This document shows, piece after piece, positions 9,997 through 16,581 of a stretch of 44,137 nt of DNA (position 1 is its first letter; every line of letters begins with the position of its first letter). Location: contig JAURWR010000029.1 in NCBI GenBank assembly GCA_030654805.1, forward strand, positions 1 through 44,137. The letters are read 5' to 3'. A program made the position numbers and the translations under genes. The notes under the pieces are model-generated. The model did no database searches. It saw only the letters and a list, made by a program, of their open reading frames with translations, and had not been told where the DNA came from. Origin of the DNA: Burkholderiaceae bacterium (GTDB lineage Bacteria > Pseudomonadota > Gammaproteobacteria > Burkholderiales > Burkholderiaceae_C).

Positions 9997-11249
9997 TCGT
10001 GGACCTGCCGCAAAGGGGCGTCGTCGGTCTGGTCGTGGCACTCGGTGCGGGCCTGCTGATCGGCATCGAGCGCGAACGGCGCAAGGGACTGGGCGACGAC
10101 CGCCAGGCGGCCGGCCTGCGCAGCTTCGCGGTGGCGGCAATGACCGGAGCGCTTGCGCAGTGGCTGTCTGTTCCGGGTCTCGTGGTCTGCGGAGCGGGCA
10201 TGGTCGCGGTGCTTGGGGCCGTGTCGTACCTGAAGAGTCGTTCGAGCGATCCGGGTTTGACCACCGAACTGGCGCTGTTCACCACCTACCTGATCGGCGT
10301 GCAGTGCGTGCTGTCGCCGGCCTTCGGTGGTGCGTGCGGCGTCGGGCTGGCGGCGCTGCTGGCGGCGCGCGAGCGGTTGCACCGGTTTGCGACGCAGTTG
10401 CTGAGCGAACAGGAACTGCACGACGGTCTGCTGCTTGCGGCGTTCGGTCTCATCGTGCTGCCGCTGATCCCGGCCGGCCCGCTGCCCTGGCTCGGTGGCA
10501 TCGACCCGCGCCCCCTCGCCTCGCTGGTGCTGGTGATCCTGGGGATCCAGGCTGCCGGGCACGTGGCATTGCGCTGGATCGGACCGCGTGGCGGGCTGCT
10601 GCTGTCCGGCCTGGCCTCGGGGTTCGTCTCGAGCACCGCGACGGTCGCTTCGTTCGGCAGCCGGGCACGCGCCCACCCGGATCAGATGCCGATGCTGGCC
10701 GGCGGCGGCGCGCTGTCTTCGGTGGCGACGTGGTTGCTGGCGCTGGTGATGAGTTCGGTGCTGTCCCCGGGGGCCGCCCTCGCGATCGGACCGATCGCGC
10801 TGGCCGGCGCCCTGGGTGGCACGGCCGTCGGCCTCCTCGCACTGCGATCGCGTGATGCGCCGACACCCGTCGACCGGCCGTCCCAGGAGGGAAGCGCCCT
10901 GCGCCCGCGTGAAGCGATCGCGATCGCGCTGCTGCTGGCGGTGGTCGCGCTGGTGGTGGGCAGTGCACAGCGCCACTTCGGCGACGCCGGGCTGAATGTC
11001 AGCATCGCGATCGCTTCGCTGGTCGATGCGCACGCCCCGGTCGCCTCGCTGGCCTCGCTGCATGCGGCCGGCAGCCTGACGGACAAACACATGGTGCTCG
11101 GCGTGCTGATCGCCATCACCACCAATTCGATCTCGCGATGCGCGGTGGCCGCGTTCGCTGGCGGACGCGCGTACGCGCTGCGGGTCGGCGCGGCGCTGGT
11201 GGCCGGCCTGACGGCCGCCTGGGTGGTGGGTCTGGTGACGGGCCTGTGA
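9993..11249 (+). CDS. MgtC/SapB plus DUF4010 inner-membrane protein
   Basis: 418 residues starting at a GTG that overlaps the preceding stop codon. The N-terminal part (GLVVALGAGLLIGIERERRKG) is the MgtC/SapB signature, in which a conserved acidic/arginine motif (GIERE) follows the first membrane helix. The rest is a DUF4010-type multi-spanning region with about ten further hydrophobic segments, including LLAAFGLIVLPLIPAGPL and GGLLLSGLASGFVSSTATV. The protein lies in the cytoplasmic membrane. MgtC relatives act in adaptation to low magnesium and phosphate or regulate ATP synthase; the activity of the DUF4010 fusion is unknown. Its coupling with an RNA nuclease gene is notable, but no mechanism can be read from sequence. 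Confidence 0.9.
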
Positions 11250-11310
11250 GACCTGTGAACGGAAAGCGGCTGGCGGACCAAGTCACGCGGCTCGGGAACC
11301 TCCTTCGGAC

Positions 11311-11352
11311 TTGACGCCGCTCAAGTTTGGCGACCGCAGCGCTGACTACATT
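11311..11352 (+). promoter_or_regulatory. FNR/Anr-type class II promoter for the TraR/DksA gene
   Basis: TTGA-N6-TCAA at 11311-11324 is a full match to the core FNR/Anr half-sites. A -10-like TACATT lies at 11347-11352. The centre of the box (11317.5) would be 41.5 bases before a start at about 11359, exactly the geometry of an FNR class II activated promoter. The ATG of the downstream gene is at 11401. This predicts activation under oxygen limitation. Confidence 0.6.
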
Positions 11353-11400
11353 GGCCCCAGCTTGGTGCATCTCGCACGGGCTGAATCCCGGAGGCCTGCG

Positions 11401-11790
11401 ATGCAGACGACAACCTCTCTCTGGACCGATCGCCACGCGCCGACGAGCGGCCCGCACGAGCCGCTGCTCGATGAACCCCTGCGCGGCCTGTTGCAGCACC
11501 GCCTGGACGACCTCGAAAGGCGACTGATCGACATGTCGCGGACGATGGATGCGCTGTTACGCCAATCCCGGGGGTCGGGGACCGACGACACGGACGGGAC
11601 CAGCGCGATGAACCGCCCGCACCCCGAACTGCCCGCGCTGGCCGAGGTGCGCGCTGCCCGGGCCAGACTGGAAGCTGGCAGCTACGGGCTGTGCGCCACG
11701 TGCGATGCACCGATCGAACGCCATCGCCTGGCCGGGCGACCGCAGGTGCTGCACTGCGGCTTCTGCGAACAGCAGAGCAGTCGACGCTGA
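11401..11790 (+). CDS. TraR/DksA family zinc-finger protein
   Basis: 129 residues from an ATG preceded by GGAGG. The N-terminal half is charged and helical (LLQHRLDDLERRLIDMSRTMDALLRQ), as in the coiled coil of DksA-like proteins. The C-terminal half carries the TraR/DksA zinc finger CATC (about 101-104) and CGFC (about 122-125) after LEAGSYGLCATCDAPI. Proteins of this family bind in the secondary channel of RNA polymerase and change promoter choice, in DksA's case together with ppGpp. This is a small paralogue of the kind often induced by stress, not the housekeeping DksA. The frame is open upstream to 11311, but that part contains the FNR promoter, so the later start is preferred. Confidence 0.88.
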   Translation: MQTTTSLWTDRHAPTSGPHEPLLDEPLRGLLQHRLDDLERRLIDMSRTMDALLRQSRGSGTDDTDGTSAMNRPHPELPALAEVRAARARLEAGSYGLCATCDAPIERHRLAGRPQVLHCGFCEQQSSRR

Positions 11791-11857
11791 TCGCTCGGCG
11801 CAACGCGCCCCGATCGGTTCGGTCGGGGCCCGGCATCGCTGCGGCGCAACGCACTGG

Positions 11858-11883
11858 CGCTTGTAGTGCCAGCCCTACAAGCG
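11858..11883 (+). promoter_or_regulatory. 9-bp perfect inverted repeat upstream of the cyanate operon
   Basis: CGCTTGTAG (11858-11866), 8-base spacer, CTACAAGCG (11875-11883). It sits 18 bases before the sigma-54-like promoter at 11901 and 68 bases after the TraR/DksA stop. There is no T-run, so it looks more like a regulator site than an intrinsic terminator, but either is possible. It does not match the NtrC consensus (TGCAC-N7-GTGCA). Confidence 0.45.
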
Positions 11884-11900
11884 TTTCACCACAGACGCGA

Positions 11901-11916
11901 TGGCGCGGCCTGTGCA
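11901..11916 (+). promoter_or_regulatory. Sigma-54-like promoter of the cyanate operon
   Basis: TGGCGCG-GCCT-GTGCA at 11901-11916 keeps the essential GG (11902-11903) and GC (11914-11915) in register and matches the RpoN consensus at nine of eleven conserved places. Predicted start is about 11927, 28 bases before the ATG at 11955. Cyanate is a nitrogen source, so RpoN/NtrC control would make sense; the activator is not in the window. Confidence 0.6.
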
Positions 11917-11954
11917 TGCCGCGTACGCTCCATTCATACCCCTGGAGTGTCAGC

Positions 11955-13340
11955 ATGAGCCGCAAAAACGATCCCGCACCCGCAAACAGCTTCGACCCCT
12001 ACAACGCCGATCGGCCGCTGATGATGAAGTGCGGCTGCGGTCGCGACCACAGCGCCGCCGACCACCAGGCTGAAGCCCAAGCGATGACCGCCGAGTCGTA
12101 CTCGCGCGACTTCATCGAAGCGACGCTGGTCAAGGCGCTGTTCCCGTCCGAACCGCTGCGCCGCCGCTTCCTGCAAGCCGTCGGCGCCAACACCGCACGC
12201 GCGGCGATCGCGTCGCTGCTGCCACTGGGCGCGCTCGAAGCGATGGCACAAGACACTGGTGCACTGGAAAAGAAGGAACTGAAGCTCGGCTTCATCGCGA
12301 TCACCTGCGCGACGCCGCTGATCATGGCGGGCCCGCTGGGCTTCTACAAGCAGCAAGGCCTGAACGTTCAGCTCAACAAGACGGCCGGCTGGGCGCTGAT
12401 CCGCGACAAGATGCTGAACTAGGAGCACGACGCGTCGCACTTCCTGTCGCCGATGCCGCTGGCGATCTCGATGGGCATCGGCTCGGTCGCGCAGCCGATG
12501 CGGGTGGCGACGATCCAGAACATCAACGGCCAGGCGATCACGCTGGCGCTGAAGCACAAGGACAACCGCGACCCGAAGGGCTGGAAGGGTTTCAAGTTCG
12601 CGGTGCCGTTCGAGTTCTCGAAGCACAACGTCCTGCTGCGCTACTACCTGGCGGAGAACGGCCTGAACCCGGACACCGACGTGCAGATCCGCGTCGTTCC
12701 ACCGCCCGAGATGGTCGCCAACCTGCGCGCCGGCAACATCGACGGCTTCCTCGGTCCGGACCCGTTCAACCAGCGCGCGGTCTACGACGAGGTCGGCTTC
12801 ATCCACCTCCTGTCGAAGGAGATCTGGGACGGCCACCCTTGCTGCGCGTTTGGCGTCAGCGAGGACTTCATCAAGCAGAACCCGAACACCTTCGCGGCGC
12901 TTTACCGCGCGGTGCTGACCGCGGCCAACATGGCGCGCGACCCGAAGAACCGCGAGTTGATCGCCAAGGTCATCAGCCCGACAGCCTATCTGAATCAACC
13001 GGAAACGGTCGTGAACCAGGTCCTGACCGGCAAGTTCGCCGACGGCCTCGGCGGCATCAAGAACGTGCCTGATCGCGCCGACTTCGATCCGGTGCCGTGG
13101 CAGAGCATGGCGGTGTGGATGCTGACGCAGATGAAGCGCTGGGGCTACATCAAGGGCGAGGTCAACTACAAGCAGATCGCCGAGCAGGTGTTCCTGCTGA
13201 CCGATGCGAAGAAGCAGATGAAATTGCTCGACCAGAAGGTGCCCGACGGCGCTTACAAGTCCTACAAGATCATGGGCAAGGAATTCGATCCGGCCAAGGC
13301 CGATGCGTACGCCAAGAGCTTCGCGATCAGCCGCAGCTGA
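11955..13340 (+). CDS. CmpA/NrtA-like cyanate ABC transporter binding protein, interrupted by in-frame TAG at 12421-12423
   Basis: The combined frame is 462 codons. The N-terminus has an unusual 70-residue extension with KCGCGRDHSAADH, a possible metal-binding cluster, before a Tat-like signal (LRRRFLQAVGANTARAAIASLLPLG). The mature part is a CmpA/NrtA solute-binding domain: KLGFIAITCATPLIMAGPLG, FLSPMPLAISMGIG, GWKGFKFAVPF, and NIDGFLGPDPFNQRAV. At codon 156 a TAG interrupts NK-E to give N-stop-EHDASHFLSPMPL; relatives have lysine here. Both halves remain well conserved, with no other disruption. The gene leads an operon with permease, ATPase and cyanase, so the ligand is presumably cyanate (possibly bicarbonate or nitrate). 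Without read-through the product would be a 155-residue fragment without a complete ligand site. Confidence 0.8.
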
Positions 13341-13349
13341 GGCGGCCCG

Positions 13350-14231
13350 GTGAATCCGCAGAAGAAGCAGGCGCTGCAATCGAGCGCCCTGTCGATGCTC
13401 ATCCTGGTCGTGGTGCTGCTGGTCTGGCATCTGGCGACGCTGCCTGCCAAGTCGGCCCCGGGACCGGTCGTCACGCTGACAGCCGAGCAGATCGAGTACC
13501 AGAAGCTGCTGGGCAAGGACCCTGGCGCGGCGGAGGGCGACAAGAAGAGCAGCGGGTTCCCGACGCTGGCGCAGATGGGACAGACGGTGGTCAAGAACCT
13601 GTCGAGCCCGTTCTACGACAACGGCCCCAACGACAAGGGCATCGGGCTGCAGCTTGGCTATTCGCTCGGCCGCGTCGCGCTGGGTTTCGGTATCGCAGCG
13701 CTGATCGCGATCCCGCTGGGCTTCCTGATCGGCATGAGCCCGATGCTGTACCGCGCACTCGACCCGTTCATCCAGGTGCTGAAGCCGATCTCGCCGCTGG
13801 CCTGGATGCCGCTGGCGCTTTACACGATCAAGGACTCGTCGATCTCGGGCATCTTCGTGATCTTCATCTGCTCGGTGTGGCCGATGCTGATCAACACCGC
13901 GTTCGGCGTCGCCGGCGTTCGGCGCGAATGGCTGAACGTCGCGAAGACGCTCGAGGTGTCGCGGCTGCGCCTGGCGTTCGAGGTGATCCTGCCGGCCGCC
14001 GCGCCAACGATCCTGACCGGCATGCGCATCAGCATGGGCATCGCCTGGCTGGTGATCGTGGCGGCCGAGATGCTGGTCGGCGGCACGGGCATCGGCTACT
14101 TCGTGTGGAACGAGTGGAACAACCTGTCGCTGACCAACGTGATCTTCGCGATCCTGGTGATCGGCGTCGTCGGGATGCTGCTCGACCTGCTGTTCGCGAA
14201 GGCACAGAAGGCGGTTTCGTATGTCGAATGA
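13350..14231 (+). CDS. Cyanate/nitrate-type ABC transporter permease
   Basis: 293 residues from a GTG nine bases after the binding-protein stop. It has an N-terminal membrane helix (SMLILVVVLLVWHLATL), a periplasmic segment of about 80 residues, then the five or so helices of a binding-protein-dependent permease. The EAA loop that docks on the ATPase is visible near residues 193-220 (EWLNVAKTLEVSRLRLAFEVILPAAAPTILTG). Helices SLGRVALGFGIAALIAIPLGFLIG and AILVIGVVGMLLDLLF flank it. Close in kind to NrtB/CmpB/CynB permeases. It overlaps the ATPase gene by 11 bases, which indicates coupled translation. It forms the inner-membrane pore of the importer. Confidence 0.9.
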   Translation: MNPQKKQALQSSALSMLILVVVLLVWHLATLPAKSAPGPVVTLTAEQIEYQKLLGKDPGAAEGDKKSSGFPTLAQMGQTVVKNLSSPFYDNGPNDKGIGLQLGYSLGRVALGFGIAALIAIPLGFLIGMSPMLYRALDPFIQVLKPISPLAWMPLALYTIKDSSISGIFVIFICSVWPMLINTAFGVAGVRREWLNVAKTLEVSRLRLAFEVILPAAAPTILTGMRISMGIAWLVIVAAEMLVGGTGIGYFVWNEWNNLSLTNVIFAILVIGVVGMLLDLLFAKAQKAVSYVE

Positions 14232-15111
14232 GATGAGTCCAGCTGCCATGACAGACGCACCGTTCCTGCGCATCGAAGGGCTGTCGAAGAGCTATCCGAC
14301 ATCCGACGGCAAGCAGACCGAACCGGTCTTCGACAGCGTCAACTTCGGCATCCAGAAAGGCGAGTTCGTCTGCATCATCGGCCACTCGGGCTGTGGCAAG
14401 ACGACGATCCTGAATGTGCTGGCTGGCCTCGACCAGGCCACCGGCGGCAACGTTTTCATGGACGGCCGCGAAGTCGCCGGACCGAGCCTGGAGCGCGGCG
14501 TCGTGTTCCAGGGCCACGCACTGATGCCGTGGCTGTCGGTGCGCAAGAACATCGCCTTCGCGGTGCGCAGCAAGTGGTCGCAGTGGAGCGCGGCGCAGGT
14601 CAAAACACAGGTCGAAAAGTATGTCGCGCTGGTCGGTCTGACGCCGGCGATCGACAAGAACCCTTCGGCGTTGTCGGGGGGCATGAAGCAGCGCGTCGGC
14701 ATCGCCCGCGCGTTCGCGATCGAGCCGAAGATGCTGTTGCTCGACGAGCCGTTCGGTGCGCTCGATGCACTGACGCGCGGCACCATTCAAGACGAGCTGC
14801 TGCGCATCTGCGCCGAGACGCACCAGACGGTGTTCATGATCACGCACGACGTCGACGAGGCGATCCTGCTCGCCGACAAGATCCTGCTGATGAGCAACGG
14901 CCCGCAGGCCCGCGTCGCCGAGATCGTGCGCAACACGATGCCGCGCGACCGCCAGCGCGCGACGCTGCACCACGACCCGCAGTACTACCGCATCCGCAAC
15001 CACCTGGTCGACTTCCTGGTCGCGCGCTCGAAAGAGCTGTCGCACGGCCGTGCGCCGGCGGTGCCGCCGGTCGTCGAGCCGGGGCGGGTGATCACCGAAC
15101 CCGCGGCCTGA
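14221..15111 (+). CDS. Cyanate/nitrate-type ABC transporter ATP-binding protein
   Basis: 296 residues. Walker A GHSGCGKTT (about 58-66), Q-loop in VVFQGHALMPWL, signature LSGGMKQRVGIARAF, Walker B MLLLDEPFGALDAL and the switch histidine in MITHDVDEA. It is a TauB/NrtD/CmpD-type ATPase that drives import by the adjacent permease. The first ATG (14221) overlaps the permease's last codons; ATGs at 14233 and 14248 are alternative starts. The C-terminal about 60 residues beyond the domain (RATLHHDPQYYRIRNHLVDFLVARSKEL) are typical of this nitrate/cyanate subfamily. Together with the permease and the binding protein it forms one importer; cyanase follows 33 bases downstream. Confidence 0.93.
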   Translation: MSNEMSPAAMTDAPFLRIEGLSKSYPTSDGKQTEPVFDSVNFGIQKGEFVCIIGHSGCGKTTILNVLAGLDQATGGNVFMDGREVAGPSLERGVVFQGHALMPWLSVRKNIAFAVRSKWSQWSAAQVKTQVEKYVALVGLTPAIDKNPSALSGGMKQRVGIARAFAIEPKMLLLDEPFGALDALTRGTIQDELLRICAETHQTVFMITHDVDEAILLADKILLMSNGPQARVAEIVRNTMPRDRQRATLHHDPQYYRIRNHLVDFLVARSKELSHGRAPAVPPVVEPGRVITEPAA

Positions 15112-15144
15112 ACCCGCTTCCCCTCACAACACAAAGGAGCAACC

Positions 15145-15588
15145 ATGAACCGCAACGACGTCACCGAAATGATCATCGAAGCCAAGGTCAAGAAGGGCAT
15201 CAAATGGGAGGACGTGGCCAAGAAGGTCGGCCTCAGCAAGGAGTGGGTGACCGCCGGTTGCCTGGGCCAGATGACCTTCGACGCGAAGCAGGCCAAGGTC
15301 ATCGCGAAGACCTTCGGGCTGCCGGCCGAGGCCGAGAAATGGCTGCAGGTCGTGCCGTACAAGGGCTCGCTGCCGACGTCGGTGCCGACCGATCCGCTGA
15401 TCTACCGCTTCTACGAACTCGTCAACGTGTACGGCACGACGTTCAAGGAACTGATCCACGAGGAGTTCGGCGACGGCATCATGAGCGCGATCGACTTCAA
15501 GATGGACCTGACGCGCGAGCCCAACGCCGCCGGCGACCGGGTCAGCATCGTGATGTCGGGCAAGTTCCTGTCGTACAAAACTTACTGA
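15145..15588 (+). CDS. cynS: Cyanase (cyanate hydratase)
   Basis: 147 residues, slightly shorter than the 156 of E. coli CynS. Cyanase converts cyanate and bicarbonate into carbamate and CO2; carbamate breaks down to ammonia and CO2, so it both detoxifies cyanate and supplies nitrogen. The catalytic triad is in place: Arg88 and Glu91 in PLIYRFYELVNVYG and Ser114 in DGIMSAIDF. The N-terminal part (DVAKKVGLSKEWVTAGCLGQ) is the helix-turn-helix-like domain of the decamer subunit. A good ribosome site (AAAGGAGC) precedes the ATG. It is the last gene of the transporter operon, giving import and hydrolysis in one unit. No CynR-type regulator or carbonic anhydrase (cynT) is adjacent. Confidence 0.97.
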   Translation: MNRNDVTEMIIEAKVKKGIKWEDVAKKVGLSKEWVTAGCLGQMTFDAKQAKVIAKTFGLPAEAEKWLQVVPYKGSLPTSVPTDPLIYRFYELVNVYGTTFKELIHEEFGDGIMSAIDFKMDLTREPNAAGDRVSIVMSGKFLSYKTY

Positions 15589-15626
15589 CATCAATGTGGC
15601 CTAGAACCCATCGCATCGAAAGCTTT

Positions 15627-16003
15627 GGGGGGATTTGGGACGGCTGTCGGTATGCGAAGTTGTGCGCGGCGCTGCCGAGACCATGGGGTGACCGGCTCCG
15701 CTCATGCCTGGGGGCAGAGCCCCAGGCGCTCGCCAGGCACAAACAGTCCTCAGGAGTGTTTGTGTCCGGGCTTGCTCCCTCAGGCCGGGTCACCTCCCAA
15801 ACGCTTCGGGTATGACCGATCCGGCCTTCCTCCTTTACTTCGCTGCGCCGGTCACCCCACGCCCTCAACAGCCGGAACCGTTGTCGCATGCGAAGGCATT
15901 CAAATCCCAGACTGCTTCGGTAATGGCAGGAGCGCTGCGGCGAGTCGTTGTGTGGAGAGAAGTAAAGGAGGAGGGCCTGTCTTTTCAGGCCCGGGGGACA
16001 TGA
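15627..16003 (+). ncRNA. Large pseudoknotted RNA element, probably an ORF-less HEARO/omega-RNA-like mobile element
   Basis: No convincing gene in this roughly 500-base gap, but many perfect helices nest in order: 15630-15637 with 15901-15908; 15641-15647 with 15868-15874; 15684-15696 with 15847-15859 (13 bp); local hairpins at 15706-15727 and 15738-15764; and a 14-bp pairing 15828-15841 with 15959-15972 that crosses the others, making a pseudoknot. A last hairpin GGGCCTG-tctttt-CAGGCCC (15973-15992) ends seven bases before an ATGA (16000-16003). HEARO RNAs, the guide RNAs of IscB-type nucleases, are large, pseudoknotted and inserted beside ATGA or GTGA. No IscB ORF is present, so this would be an orphan copy. 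The structure is read directly; the family name is inference. Short open frames inside (for example from 15813) are probably spurious. Confidence 0.55.
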
Positions 16004-16089
16004 GCGCAACACAGCGGCTCGGTGCAGTGCTCCCGCACCGGCCTCAATTGACTTGATATGTTTGCAAGCAACTTGGTAGGAGACACAGC

Positions 16090-16560
16090 ATGAGTGAGAC
16101 CCGACCTCCATTACCGCCCTTCACCGCCGAGACCGCGCGCCAGAAGGTGCGCATGGCCGAGGACGCGTGGAACACGCGCGACCCCGATCGGGTGGTCGGC
16201 GTCTACACCGAAGACACCCGCTGGCGCAACCGCGCCGAGTTCCCGGTCGGCCGCGCGCAGGTGAAGGAGTTCCTGCAGCGCAAGTGGGCGCGCGAGCTCG
16301 ACTACCGGCTGATCAAGGAGCTGTGGGCCTTTGACGGCGCCCGCATCGCGGTGCGCTTCGCCTACGAATTCCACGACGACTCGGGCCAGTGGTTTCGCAG
16401 CTACGGCAACGAGAACTGGGAGTTCAACGTTCGCGGCCTGATGACGCGGCGCTACGCCAGCATCAACGATCTGCCGATCCGCGCCGACGAACGGCTGTTC
16501 CACTGGCCGCTGGGCCGTCGTCCCGACGAGCACGCGAGCCTGAGCGAACTCGGGCTGTGA
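16090..16560 (+). CDS. DUF1348 / NTF2-like family protein
   Basis: 156 residues with a strong ribosome site (AGGAGA) before the ATG. The whole protein is a DUF1348 member of the NTF2/SnoaL-like fold: [25 protein letters not shown] at about 25-50, [21 protein letters not shown] near 60-80, and [24 protein letters not shown] near 95-118, followed by [11 protein letters not shown]. This cone-shaped fold binds small molecules or acts as an enzyme in various families, but the function of DUF1348 is unknown. It stands alone between the RNA element and a convergent membrane protein gene. Cytoplasmic; no signal peptide. Confidence 0.88.
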   Translation: MSETRPPLPPFTAETARQKVRMAEDAWNTRDPDRVVGVYTEDTRWRNRAEFPVGRAQVKEFLQRKWARELDYRLIKELWAFDGARIAVRFAYEFHDDSGQWFRSYGNENWEFNVRGLMTRRYASINDLPIRADERLFHWPLGRRPDEHASLSELGL

Positions 16561-16581
16561 CGGCTTGTTGGGGGTGCGCTG

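Noticed and set aside
11851-11869. NtrC site GCAC...GTGC upstream of the cyanate promoter
   Set aside because: The half-sites are separated by 11 bases instead of 7, so spacing does not fit.
15704-16003. Small open frames in the gap after cynS, such as one from 15813 and one on the minus strand
   Set aside because: They run through paired stems of the predicted RNA and have no ribosome sites; RNA structure explains the sequence better.
15627-16003. Group II intron or riboswitch
   Set aside because: No recognisable domain V, no GUGYG start and no known aptamer core; pseudoknot and ATGA junction fit HEARO-type RNA better.
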